Part shown: positions 1 through 8,583 of the stretch, piece by piece | Layout of the letters: each line of letters opens with the position of its first letter | Numbering within the stretch: the stretch's first letter is position 1 | Program-made: the position numbers and the translations under genes | Notes under the pieces: model-generated | The model's database searches: none | What the model saw: the letters and a program-made list of their open reading frames with translations, nothing else | Told to the model about the DNA's origin: nothing | Origin: JAJFKB01 sp965230515 | GTDB lineage: Bacteria > Pseudomonadota > Gammaproteobacteria > Pseudomonadales > IMCC2047 | Assembly: GCA_965230515.1 (NCBI GenBank) | Contig: OZ246007.1 | Coordinates: forward strand, 2,170,001 to 2,234,000 | Reading direction: 5' to 3' | Length of the DNA: 64,000 nt

Positions 1-170
1 GGGAGTACTTCCAGCAATCCGTTCTTCGGCCAGCCCCCCTGATGCAGGACGTCGTTCAACGCGCCAAAACCGGTGTTGATCCCGTTTTTGTTCTGTGTGA
101 GGGAAGATGCCTGCCACAGATCTGGACGGACTAATAGCGGGGCCAGAGCTTTGTCTTTATGGGGATTCAT
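1..170 (-). CDS. imuA: ImuA, N-terminal part (cut by window edge)
   Basis: The reading frame begins at an ATG at 170 and stays open for 56 codons to the left edge. The segment LLVRPDLWQ followed by TGFGALNDVLHQGGWPKNGL matches the start of the ImuA (SulA/RecA-like) family, whose members typically open with a short LWRG-like stretch and then GFxALDxxLPGGGWPxGxLxEL. ImuA is an accessory protein of the damage-inducible ImuA-ImuB-DnaE2 translesion synthesis complex. A perfect LexA box lies 19 bp upstream, as expected for this cassette, which makes the assignment much stronger than 56 residues alone would. imuB and dnaE2 would lie outside the window. No good Shine-Dalgarno is visible, so the start is the least certain part. 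Confidence 0.8.
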   Translation of the reverse strand, partial: MNPHKDKALAPLLVRPDLWQASSLTQNKNGINTGFGALNDVLHQGGWPKNGLLEVL

Positions 171-188
171 GAGCAAAAAGGTATCGCG

Positions 189-212
189 TATACTGTATAT
201 ATATACAGTATA
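189..212. promoter_or_regulatory. LexA (SOS) box
   Basis: The core CTGTATATATATACAG (193-208) fits the gammaproteobacterial LexA operator CTGT-N8-ACAG exactly, with alternating TA in the spacer. The symmetry extends to a 24-bp perfect palindrome from 189 to 212. It sits just upstream of the minus-strand imuA start and 187 bp before the plus-strand surface protein gene. I infer repression of imuA; an effect on the plus-strand gene is possible but unsupported. Confidence 0.93.
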
Positions 213-398
213 TCTTTTTGAAAGGTTTTGACAATACCGGCAGCATTTTTTATGGAGATGGATGTTTTGGGGAAGCAGTAGAACACCCGTTTAACCGAAA
301 AAAGAGATTTTCTGGGCGAAAGAATATTAAATTTGTATCTCTTTCTCGCTGCTAATATTATGCTCCATAATTTTTCGCGGTCCAGGAGAGAATAAAGC

Positions 399-3300
399 AT
401 GCGTTTTTTACTGCCAAAATGGATAATTATAGCGGTATTACTATTTTTACCGGTAGCCGCTTTTGCGGTGGATGTACTGGTTTCCAGCCTGCTTGATGCG
501 CCGGATCCAGCCGTGCGTGAAGGTGAAATCACCTACTCCGTCGAGGTGCAAAACCAGCAAAGTGATACCGCCAGCAATGTGGTGTTGAGCTTTCCTCTTC
601 CCGGCCCCAGCATTAACCCCACCAGTGTTTTTGTCAGCGTGGACAATGGGGCCTGTAGTCATGATGGCGGTACACCAGGCACCGTAACCTGTAATTACGG
701 GGATATGTTGGGTACTGCTGCTGTACCTGCTGGTCCGATAGAAACGGCTAATATCGTGATTCGATCCACACAGGATACGGGCAACACTCTTGACGTTACT
801 GCCAGTGTGACAACCGACTCCCCTGAGGCCAATACGGTCAATAACACTCTCACCCAGAATACCACCATTAATGATGGTGCGGATCTGACGACGACCCTGG
901 TTGGAACACCTGACCCAGTGCTTGGCGGGGGCGACCTTACCTATACAGCAACAGTCAGTAACAACGGACCCAATAATGCGACAAGCGTCCAGGTAGTTTT
1001 TATCCTGTCACCCAACCTGAGCTATGAATCGGGTTCAGCTTCCGGCTCGGGCTGGAGTTGCTCTATATCCGGTCAGCAGTTAACCTGCACCCGCAGTAGT
1101 CTGGCAGATAGCAGCTCAGCACCTGATATTACGTTCACGGCCCGGGTTACCGGTGCCACAGGCGGCACACTTACCTCTACTGCTACGGTATCGGCGGCAA
1201 CCGGAGATCCGGTACCCAATAACAATGTGGTGACCTCGGATGTGACACTGAATGAGGGTACCGATGTTGCGGTAACGATCAGCAGTTCATCCGGCTCGGT
1301 CATTGCTGGTAACAACATTACCCTAACTCTGGCACCACGCAATCTTGGGCCCTTTGATGCCGCGAATGTCGACGTGGTTTATACCATTCCGGCAGGCTTT
1401 ACTTTAGTAGGGTCTCCGAGCGGCACCGGCTGGAGCTGTGGTGTCGTATTGTCAACCGTCACCTGTTCACGATCAAGCTACGTGATTGGTGCCGCAGATG
1501 ATATCAGTCTTACCCTGACGGCACCGTTTCCGGCAGCACCAACGGTTTACTCCAACCCTGTTAGCATTAGTACCACAACAGCAGAAGCTGCTGAGCGTAT
1601 GGCGAATAATACGGATTCTGTCAATGTGACAGTTAATCCTGATGGTGTGGATCTATCCATATCCAAGTCCAAGAGTCCTCAGCCCGTAGCGCAGGGAAGT
1701 CCGATCAGCAGTGTCATTACCGTGCACAACAATGGCCCAAGGAATGCGCTGGCTGGAACCGTCACTATCCAGGATGTTCTGGTTGCAGGTGAAACCTATG
1801 TTTCTTTTAGTGGCACAAACTGGAGTTGTACAGACAACACCCCCAATATAGATTGTACATACAACGTCGCACTGAACAATGGTGCTAACAGCTCAACCCT
1901 GACCATTACCACCACAGCCGCTGCCTCGGGGTCATTGAGCAACACAGTCACTGTGGCCTACAGCGGTTCTCCCGGGGACTATAACAACGCCAATGACAGC
2001 GATAGTAAAACCGTCACCTCTACTTCCCTGATTGGGGATTTACAGCTGAGTAAAAGTGCTGATGCCGATAACAGTGATGGCGATATAACAACCCTGGATG
2101 CAGACCCGGCAGGGCCCAATCTGGAGCCTACAATCACCTACACGCTGACTATTTTCAATGACGGGCCTGATGCTGTGGATGGTATTGTATTAAGAGATCC
2201 TATCCCGGGTTATATCAGTGGGCAAACGACCGTAGCTGTTACCGCCAAACCGGCGAATTATAGCTGTAGTATTGGTAGTACCGTGGTTTGTACCCAAGAC
2301 TCCGGATCCCTCGCCGATCAGGCAACCGACAGTTTTACCATCACTGTTACTCGACCCATTCGTGGCGGTACCCGAACGAACAATGCCACGGCTTTCTCCT
2401 CGACGGTAGGAGATGATGACAGAAGCAATAACAGCGCTTCTACAACCGTGGTGGTTGAGACCGTAGCGGATGTCGAGGTGCAAAGCAAATCCGTCTCGCC
2501 CAATCCGGTTAAGTCCGGTGTCGAGGCCACCTATGTGATAACGGTGCGTAATAACGGACCTGATACAGCACAAAACGTGTCTGTAGTGGATACCTTCTCT
2601 CTGGCGGGTGGCGATACCGGATTCACCTTTATTTCCGTGACTGAGTCTCAGGGTAGTTGCTCCGGGTTGACGCCTGGCAATACCTATGTTGCTGCGGATA
2701 CACCGACACTGACCTGTAACCTGGGGAGCGTGAATAACAACAACACGGCAACGATCACCCTGTTAATCCGACCCAACTATATGGCCTCGCCACCATCTCC
2801 GCGGACTATGGATAACTCGGTAACGATCAGCACCACAACCTACGATGACGATTCACTCAACGATGCCTTCGGCCCGGTCACCCTGACTATCGTACAGGAC
2901 GATATTGATCTGTTAATCAATAATTCCGATATCCCCGATCCGGTGGCCTGGGATCCGGCATCGAGTGGTGATAACTCAAATAATGATGTGGTCTACCATG
3001 TGGAATACACTAACCGTGGGCCTTCCTACGCAACTGGCGTCCAGTATGTTTATACTATGACGCCTAAAGTCGGGAAAACAGTTCGCTTTGATTGTGATGA
3101 AGCCGCGGCGCTGGATGCCTGTGGCGTCAGTACAGATACCTGTAGCATTACCGGCGGCAGCAACCCGGTAACTGGTGGTGGTACTCTGGAGCTAACCTGT
3201 ACAGGCAACACGGTGTCAGGTAAAACCGACGAAATGACGGCTAATAGCACCGGTCATCGATATCTGCATTTTCGGGTATTGACCGAGCCTGATGGTACCG

Positions 3301-5597
3301 GTGACACACACAGCACTAATGCTGTTATCAGCGCCAATGAATCGGAGGCTATTCTCGGAAATAACTCGGAAGCAGAAAACACCTCCGTGCGTGGCCGTGT
3401 GGATCTTGAAGTGACAAAAACCTCTGCTGAGACCTCGGTCGAGCTGGATCAACCTTATATATGGACCATTACCGTGATAAATAATGGCCCCGTGGAAAGT
3501 GATCAAACGGACCTGAGTGATACACTACCCGCAGGCATGATTTTTCACGGTGCAGTACCAAGCTGGATTAATGCCAACGATTCCACCAGCGGTAATTGTA
3601 ATATTGCAGGGAGTGATCTGAGCTGTAACCTGGGCACCATGTCAGTAGGAGCCACGGCAATTATTTCCGTACCCGTGATGATGGATGCTTTCACAGCATC
3701 CAGCGTACAAAACTGTGCAACGGCTACTACCACCGGTGTCGATGTTACGCCTGCCAATAACGAAGATGTTTGTGGTGCGGTTACCGTGATCAATAGTTAT
3801 TTCCCCAGTGACTACGGGGATGCTCCGGATACCACAGCCGGTACCGGAGTGGGGGATTATGCTACTACCCTTGATAATGGCGGCCCCCGCCATATGCAAC
3901 CGGGTGGTACCTGGCTGGGAGCCTGTGTCGACAGTGATGGTGATGGCAGTCAGCAAAATCCGGCAGCTAACGACGATGATGTCAATGCCGGGGTGCTACA
4001 AGCCGGCACCTGCGCGGCTGATGACGATGAGGACGGTATCAGTCTTCCTCCTGCATTGATCGCGGGGGAGGATGCCGATCTGGAGATTACGATCAGTGGT
4101 AGCGACTGCGCCCTGGATGGCTGGATTGATTATAATGCTGATGGTGACTTCAACGATGCTGGTGAACAGATATTCAATGCTCTGTCACTGGCAGCGGGCA
4201 ACCACACTGAAACAATAACAGTGCCTGCCGATCTGACCATCGGAGACAGCTACTCACGTTTTCGTTGCAGCACCGCAGGCGGGTTAAGTCCGGTTGAAGA
4301 AACCACGGGCGGTGAGGTAGAGGATTATCTGGTTTCCCTGCAACCTGATCCCAGTGCCAACCTGACCCCTGTGGACTATGGTGATGCCCCGGACACAAGC
4401 CCTGGTGCGGGTGCCGGCAACTACCAGACGCTACCCTCTGATGATGGTGCCAGTCACGTGCTTGGCGTAGCCAACGCCCCCTATCTCGGTGCCTGTGTTG
4501 ATTCTGACAACAACACCCAGCAAAGCAGCCATGCCAATGCGGATGACCTGGGTGCAGCCGGAGGGGTTACGCCAGCGGTAACTGTTGGTACCTGCAGCAG
4601 TGCCAATGACGATGAAGATGGTGTGGTCTTCTCTGTATTGACGCAGAATCTGGTCGCCAATATTGATGTAACCGCCAGCAGTGGTACCAATGCCTGTCTG
4701 CTGAATGCCTGGATTGATTTCAACAGGGACGGTATTTTTAGCGCTTCAGGAGAGCAGATTGCTACGGATCTGAATATTGCCAGTGGCGCTACAGCTACGC
4801 TTACTCCGACGATATCTGCATCTGTAGATCCTGGTCCTGCTTACGCCCGTTTTCGCTGTAGCACTGCCGGTGGCGATGGCCCGGTCGGTGCTGCTAACGA
4901 TGGTGAGGTGGAGGATTACCTGATAGAGATTCGGCCAAACCTGAGTCTGGTGCCAGTAGACTTTGGTGATGCCCCCGATTCCTACCTGACAACTGAGGCC
5001 AGCAATGGCCCCAGCCATCTAATTAACATACCTGATGCACCTTATCTGGGCAGTTGTGTGGATTCTGATACCGGGATCAATGAAGGCGTCACCGCTGATG
5101 CCGATGATCTTTCCGCCGCTGGCGGTCTGGGTGTTACTGTCGGCAGTTGCAGTACGGCAAACCTGGATGAGGATGGTGTGGCCTTTGTGGATACCTTCCA
5201 CCGGGGTAGCAGTGCACGGATCGACATTACCACCGGACCGGATGGAAATTGTATGCTTAATGGCTGGATCGACTTTGATCTTGACGGTAGCTTCGGTGGC
5301 GCTGGTGAACAGGTCATAACAGATACTCTCCAGGTTGCAGGCAGCACAGAAACCCATCTGGTAGAAATCCCTTCCTGGGCAACTGAGGGCGATACTTATG
5401 TTCGCATTCGTTGCAGCAGCGTCGGTGGTCTGTCGTTTAATGGCCCTGCTGCGGATGGAGAGGTGGAAGACTACACAAGGACCATACGGAATATTTTAAC
5501 GGTTCCATCGGTCAGTCATTACGGCCTGGCCATGCTGGCGGTAATGCTATTGCTGATCGGCATACGCAGGCGAGCGATGAATCGCAGGGCAGGATAA
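399..5597 (+). CDS. Large secreted DUF11/GEVEDY repeat surface protein with IPTL-CTERM-like tail
   Basis: 1732 residues. A signal peptide (basic MRFLLPK, hydrophobic stretch, AFA at about residue 23) precedes at least seven DUF11-type immunoglobulin-like modules, each marked by an NxGP motif (NNGPNNAT, NLGPFDA, NNGPRNA, NDGPDAV, NNGPDTA, NRGPSYA, NNGPVES). From about residue 1137 there are three modules that open with DYGDAPDT/DFGDAPDS, carry acidic DxDxDG-like stretches and a conserved Cys pattern, and close with GEVEDY (GGEVEDYLV, DGEVEDYLI, DGEVEDYTR). The C-terminus (VPSVSHYG at 1702-1709, then a hydrophobic segment and RRR) resembles an IPTL-CTERM sorting tail. SD AGGAG is at 383-387. 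Known families suggest an extracellular, probably calcium-binding, surface-retained or adhesive protein; a precise role cannot be read from sequence. It stands alone and is followed by a terminator. Confidence 0.85.
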   Translation: MRFLLPKWIIIAVLLFLPVAAFAVDVLVSSLLDAPDPAVREGEITYSVEVQNQQSDTASNVVLSFPLPGPSINPTSVFVSVDNGACSHDGGTPGTVTCNYGDMLGTAAVPAGPIETANIVIRSTQDTGNTLDVTASVTTDSPEANTVNNTLTQNTTINDGADLTTTLVGTPDPVLGGGDLTYTATVSNNGPNNATSVQVVFILSPNLSYESGSASGSGWSCSISGQQLTCTRSSLADSSSAPDITFTARVTGATGGTLTSTATVSAATGDPVPNNNVVTSDVTLNEGTDVAVTISSSSGSVIAGNNITLTLAPRNLGPFDAANVDVVYTIPAGFTLVGSPSGTGWSCGVVLSTVTCSRSSYVIGAADDISLTLTAPFPAAPTVYSNPVSISTTTAEAAERMANNTDSVNVTVNPDGVDLSISKSKSPQPVAQGSPISSVITVHNNGPRNALAGTVTIQDVLVAGETYVSFSGTNWSCTDNTPNIDCTYNVALNNGANSSTLTITTTAAASGSLSNTVTVAYSGSPGDYNNANDSDSKTVTSTSLIGDLQLSKSADADNSDGDITTLDADPAGPNLEPTITYTLTIFNDGPDAVDGIVLRDPIPGYISGQTTVAVTAKPANYSCSIGSTVVCTQDSGSLADQATDSFTITVTRPIRGGTRTNNATAFSSTVGDDDRSNNSASTTVVVETVADVEVQSKSVSPNPVKSGVEATYVITVRNNGPDTAQNVSVVDTFSLAGGDTGFTFISVTESQGSCSGLTPGNTYVAADTPTLTCNLGSVNNNNTATITLLIRPNYMASPPSPRTMDNSVTISTTTYDDDSLNDAFGPVTLTIVQDDIDLLINNSDIPDPVAWDPASSGDNSNNDVVYHVEYTNRGPSYATGVQYVYTMTPKVGKTVRFDCDEAAALDACGVSTDTCSITGGSNPVTGGGTLELTCTGNTVSGKTDEMTANSTGHRYLHFRVLTEPDGTGDTHSTNAVISANESEAILGNNSEAENTSVRGRVDLEVTKTSAETSVELDQPYIWTITVINNGPVESDQTDLSDTLPAGMIFHGAVPSWINANDSTSGNCNIAGSDLSCNLGTMSVGATAIISVPVMMDAFTASSVQNCATATTTGVDVTPANNEDVCGAVTVINSYFPSDYGDAPDTTAGTGVGDYATTLDNGGPRHMQPGGTWLGACVDSDGDGSQQNPAANDDDVNAGVLQAGTCAADDDEDGISLPPALIAGEDADLEITISGSDCALDGWIDYNADGDFNDAGEQIFNALSLAAGNHTETITVPADLTIGDSYSRFRCSTAGGLSPVEETTGGEVEDYLVSLQPDPSANLTPVDYGDAPDTSPGAGAGNYQTLPSDDGASHVLGVANAPYLGACVDSDNNTQQSSHANADDLGAAGGVTPAVTVGTCSSANDDEDGVVFSVLTQNLVANIDVTASSGTNACLLNAWIDFNRDGIFSASGEQIATDLNIASGATATLTPTISASVDPGPAYARFRCSTAGGDGPVGAANDGEVEDYLIEIRPNLSLVPVDFGDAPDSYLTTEASNGPSHLINIPDAPYLGSCVDSDTGINEGVTADADDLSAAGGLGVTVGSCSTANLDEDGVAFVDTFHRGSSARIDITTGPDGNCMLNGWIDFDLDGSFGGAGEQVITDTLQVAGSTETHLVEIPSWATEGDTYVRIRCSSVGGLSFNGPAADGEVEDYTRTIRNILTVPSVSHYGLAMLAVMLLLIGIRRRAMNRRAG

Positions 5598-5962
5598 GGT
5601 TCATTGCCAGGGGTGTTGTCTGATCCCGGTGAATAACACCTGTGGTCAGATGAGGTTATTTTTAGTAGGGAGCGAATGAAACTGAAAGAGGGCGTATTGA
5701 ATAGTAGCTCTTTATGCCCTTTTTAGAACGAGCTTTGGCCGGTAATGGAGCTGACTTGACTAATCATGGAGAGATTCCCGGTGGTGGATTTATTATTAGT
5801 CTGTCGTTAAGGAAAAATATACGAAATAGTTATAGTTAAGATGGCTTTTAGAAGCAAAGCAGGCCCTGGAAAAAGGTTTTATGGATCTCCATGGCCAATT
5901 CTGCACAGATAACATATATTTTCATTGTGACCAACTGAGTATTTCAGGAGTACCCCGTCAGT
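5598..5962. other. Intergenic region, 365 bp
   Basis: Apart from the terminator at 5690-5724 there is an imperfect hairpin near 5608-5644 (CAGGGGTGTT against AACACCTG, two bases bulged). The remainder is AT-rich upstream DNA of the thioesterase gene. No coding frame or RNA gene is evident. Confidence 0.6.
5690..5724 (+). terminator. Rho-independent terminator after the surface protein gene
   Basis: A 7-bp stem, GGGCGTA (5690-5696) with TATGCCC (5713-5719) including one G-U pair, is followed by a run of T. It lies about 93 bp after the stop codon at 5597. Confidence 0.55.
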
Positions 5963-6385
5963 ATGAACCCCCCACGTCATTTGCTTGATGAAACCTGTTT
6001 CCCTGTTTCCTGGGGTGATATGGATGCGCTTGGTCATGTTAATAACACCGTCTATTTTCGCTATTTTGAGAATATACGTACCGAGTGGTTGAGAAAACAA
6101 GGCTTCCAGATCACCTTAAACGGTCTTTCACAGGGCCCCGTTGCCGTTGATGCCTGTTGCCAGTTTTTGCTGCCGGTCGTGTATCCGGCTGATCTGAAGT
6201 TGACCATGTTTGGCGGTGCGCCGGGGCGGTCAAGTTTTGAAACCTATTACGAACTTCAGGATGCAAATCAATCAGATCGTATTTACACTAAAGGAACATC
6301 AAGGCTGGTTTGGGTTGATTATGAAAAAGGCAGCTCGATTCCGCTGCCACAAGAAATTCGCGAGATATTGCCGCCTGCATCCTGA
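5963..6385 (+). CDS. Acyl-CoA thioesterase, hotdog fold (4HBT/YbgC-like)
   Basis: 140 residues, the usual length for this family. The motif WGDMDALGHVNNTVYFRYFE near the N-terminus is the 4-hydroxybenzoyl-CoA thioesterase signature, with the catalytic Asp in DMDALGH and the helix start HVNNTVYFRYFE. It would hydrolyse acyl-CoA thioesters in the cytoplasm; chain length and physiological substrate cannot be inferred. The gene stands alone: the next gene is 248 bp away and has its own promoter. The ATG at 5963 is preceded by CAGGAGTA at a somewhat long spacing. Confidence 0.85.
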   Translation: MNPPRHLLDETCFPVSWGDMDALGHVNNTVYFRYFENIRTEWLRKQGFQITLNGLSQGPVAVDACCQFLLPVVYPADLKLTMFGGAPGRSSFETYYELQDANQSDRIYTKGTSRLVWVDYEKGSSIPLPQEIREILPPAS

Positions 6386-6412
6386 TACTGCTATGCAGTA
6401 TAAAATATTATG

Positions 6413-6441
6413 TTGACCTTATAGTATGGTTAACCTACAAT
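6413..6441 (+). promoter_or_regulatory. Sigma-70 type promoter
   Basis: TTGACC (6413-6418) and TACAAT (6436-6441) are separated by exactly 17 bp. It would start a transcript around 6448 and give the gene at 6634 a leader of about 185 nt. Confidence 0.55.
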
Positions 6442-6633
6442 AAAGAGATTGCCTTTACACTGAGGTGATATTTATTTTTGTCGGGTCAGTATCCAGCGGA
6501 TTTATGCCGTTATTATGTTAGCTTGGCTTGACATTACCAGAGTTGAAATAAAGCCTTTATAAAAAGGCAGGCTGCTATATTACGGGTATTCTGTAGAAGT
6601 AATATACAGCGCTAATATCAGGAGATGATGAGC

Positions 6634-6912
6634 ATGGCAACAGAGCAAAATTATGATTTTGAAAAGGGAGACATTCTTCTATTTGAAGGGGAAAGTTATC
6701 AGGTGCATGAAAACCAGGGAACAACCGGTTTAGTCTCGCTTTTCCCATCGGTGGATGTGGAGTTGATCACCGTTGAGTGGAGCGATAGCTATCGTAAAAT
6801 TGGTAATGCGGCATTACCTGCCCCTACACCCTGCGCCAGTGGCAGCTGCACACCGCCTTCAGCTAAAACGGATGTAAAAGTTAGCGAAGTAGAAACCGTT
6901 AAAATTTGCTAA
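6634..6912 (+). CDS. Small protein of unknown function
   Basis: 92 residues if the ATG at 6634 is used. Two further ATGs (6625, 6628) lie directly against the SD AGGAG at 6620-6624 and are too close to it, whereas 6634 is nine bases downstream. The N-terminal half (FEKGDILLFEGESYQVHENQGTTGLVSLFP) looks like a small beta-barrel, and the C-terminal part has a Pro/Cys segment (PAPTPCASGSC) and a final Cys. No signal peptide or membrane segment is visible. I do not recognise the family. Codon use looks ordinary and the upstream promoter is good, so I believe it is expressed. Its neighbours suggest no role. Confidence 0.65.
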   Translation: MATEQNYDFEKGDILLFEGESYQVHENQGTTGLVSLFPSVDVELITVEWSDSYRKIGNAALPAPTPCASGSCTPPSAKTDVKVSEVETVKIC

Positions 6913-7078
6913 GGATTTCTCCGGGCAGGTAGGGAACGCGTTACAATACCCGTATGCGTTGGCAAGAAAAACAGTAAGGCACAGAACAAAAAAACCGCAA
7001 GGAAGCTTAATAGTTGGGAGCTGCCGTCACTGGGCTCGCTGCATAGTCGAAAAATACAGCTTATAGAGGAATAGGAAC

Positions 7079-8044
7079 ATGGCGAATATCACCCTAAGAT
7101 CACTGCATCCTGAGGATCTGGAAAAAGTTGTAGCGATAGATACTGAAATCGCTGGGCGCGCGCGTAATGAATTTTATAATAAACGATTGCAGCTGGCTTT
7201 GGCTGCGCCGGAAACACTGATCACCTGCGCTGCGGTGGACGGTGATGAGTTGATAGGATTCAGTTTTGTACGAATCGAAGAAGGGGCCTTTGGGATTGAT
7301 GAAAAAATTGCGGTTGTTGATGCACTGAGTGTATCCAAACACTACCGTAAAGGCGGTGTTGCCACATTGATGCTGGAAGAGCTTGAGCGGCGCATGGCAA
7401 AATATAATATTCAGCAGATTCGAACCATTATGGACTGGTCTGATACCGCGTTAACGGGGTTCTTTTCATCGGCGGGGTTCAGTTTAGTACCATCTATCGT
7501 GGTTAGTCGGGATTGCGAAGTGCAACCTTCCTTCGACGGTGGTGACCCGGAAGCGGAGAGATATCAGGACGGTGCAAACAATGATTACGTGGCGCTGTTT
7601 CGTGATACCGTTCCTGTGCGCTCTATGGAAGAAAAAGACCTGGCGGCCATTATACGTCTGGATGGTAAACTGTCGGGTACCGACAGATCAGCATTTTACC
7701 GGTCAAAAATGGATGAAGTCCTCAATGATTCCGCAATACGTGTATCGCTGGTGGCGGAGCAGGATGATGCGGTTGTTGGATTTGCGATGGTCCGTCTCGA
7801 TTATGGGGAGTTTGGTCAGGCAGAGCCCTCTGCGGTGTTGGACACCATTGGTGTTCATCCTGCTTATGGTGAGATGGGCGTTGGTAAAGCTCTATTATCA
7901 CAGTTATTGGGTAACCTGGCAGTATTACAGGTAAATGCTGTACAGACCCAGATCAGTTGGGATGATTTCACCCTGCTGAATTTCATGAATAGCTGTGGGT
8001 TTGAGCCGACACAAAATCTGGTGCTGCAAAAAGCACTCTCGTGA
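7079..8044 (+). CDS. Tandem GNAT N-acetyltransferase
   Basis: 321 residues containing two GNAT domains in a row. The first (about 1-155) has the acetyl-CoA loop in VSKHYRKGGVATLMLEELE; the second (about 177-321) has VHPAYGEMGVGKALLSQLL. The halves also share ITLRSLHPEDLEKVVAIDTEIAGRAR against VPVRSMEEKDLAAIIRLDGKLSG, so the gene probably arose by internal duplication. It transfers an acetyl group from acetyl-CoA to an unknown amine or protein. SD GAGGAATAGGA lies before the ATG. It is flanked by an upstream gap and a strong terminator, so it is likely monocistronic. Confidence 0.85.
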   Translation: MANITLRSLHPEDLEKVVAIDTEIAGRARNEFYNKRLQLALAAPETLITCAAVDGDELIGFSFVRIEEGAFGIDEKIAVVDALSVSKHYRKGGVATLMLEELERRMAKYNIQQIRTIMDWSDTALTGFFSSAGFSLVPSIVVSRDCEVQPSFDGGDPEAERYQDGANNDYVALFRDTVPVRSMEEKDLAAIIRLDGKLSGTDRSAFYRSKMDEVLNDSAIRVSLVAEQDDAVVGFAMVRLDYGEFGQAEPSAVLDTIGVHPAYGEMGVGKALLSQLLGNLAVLQVNAVQTQISWDDFTLLNFMNSCGFEPTQNLVLQKALS

Positions 8045-8127
8045 ATTCCAGTATATAATACCCCTACCTCCCATTTAGCGATCCCGCCAAATGTGGAAAT
8101 AAAGGATACGGTTTAATTCAACCTAAT

Positions 8128-8154
8128 AAACCCCTCTTCGTTGAGGGGTTTTGT
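8128..8154 (+). terminator. Rho-independent terminator after the GNAT gene
   Basis: A perfect 9-bp stem (AAACCCCTC 8128-8136, loop TTCGTT, GAGGGGTTT 8143-8151) runs into TTTTG. It is well formed and lies 84 bp downstream of the stop codon. Confidence 0.85.
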
Positions 8155-8265
8155 TTGTCAGTCGTTTTGATTCTATAAACGTGCTACTGTTGCCGCAACA
8201 CGCAAACCTGTTCTGCGTACGGCTATCAGGACAGCTTCAGTATAAACAAAAATAGGGGAAGGGGG

Positions 8266-8583
8266 ATGTCAGAGGAAAATCTTGCCCAGTATGCAGACCA
8301 TCCAAAGTTCAAAGAGTTGGTGGGCAAACGCGTCGCTTTGAGCTATCTGCTCAGTGCCATTGTAATTGTTAGTTTTTCAAGTTGGGTGCTGGTTATGTCT
8401 TTTGCACCCGAGCTGCTGGCGCTGCCTCTTTGGGAGGGAGCGGCTACCAATATAGGTATAGTCTGTATTCTGGTGCTGTTGTCGGCAGGGATTGTAATAC
8501 CCGGTATTTATACGTGGTGGGCTAATACCCGGCTGGATCGACTTAAAGAAGAATTCCTAAAAGAGATCCAAAATGAAGAATAA
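8266..8583 (+). CDS. DUF485 inner-membrane protein (YjcH family)
   Basis: 105 residues with the DUF485 pattern: an N-terminal HPKFKELVGKR segment, two membrane helices (about 25-48 and 62-84) and a charged tail. Members are almost always encoded directly before the acetate/monocarboxylate symporter ActP, as here, where the next gene starts inside this one (11-bp overlap). It probably assists or stabilises the transporter. SD AGGGGAAGGGGG precedes the ATG. Confidence 0.9.
   Translation: MSEENLAQYADHPKFKELVGKRVALSYLLSAIVIVSFSSWVLVMSFAPELLALPLWEGAATNIGIVCILVLLSAGIVIPGIYTWWANTRLDRLKEEFLKEIQNEE

Noticed and set aside
167..532. Minus-strand open frame of 121 codons
   Set aside because: It overlaps the start of the surface protein gene and the LexA box region, its composition looks random (MISPSRTAGSGASS) and it has no homology that I recognise. 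The imuA frame beginning at 170 explains the region better.
3050..5357. Many long open frames opposite or shifted against the surface protein gene
   Set aside because: They arise from the repetitive, Thr/Ser/Asp-rich codon pattern of the large gene; none has an SD or family features.
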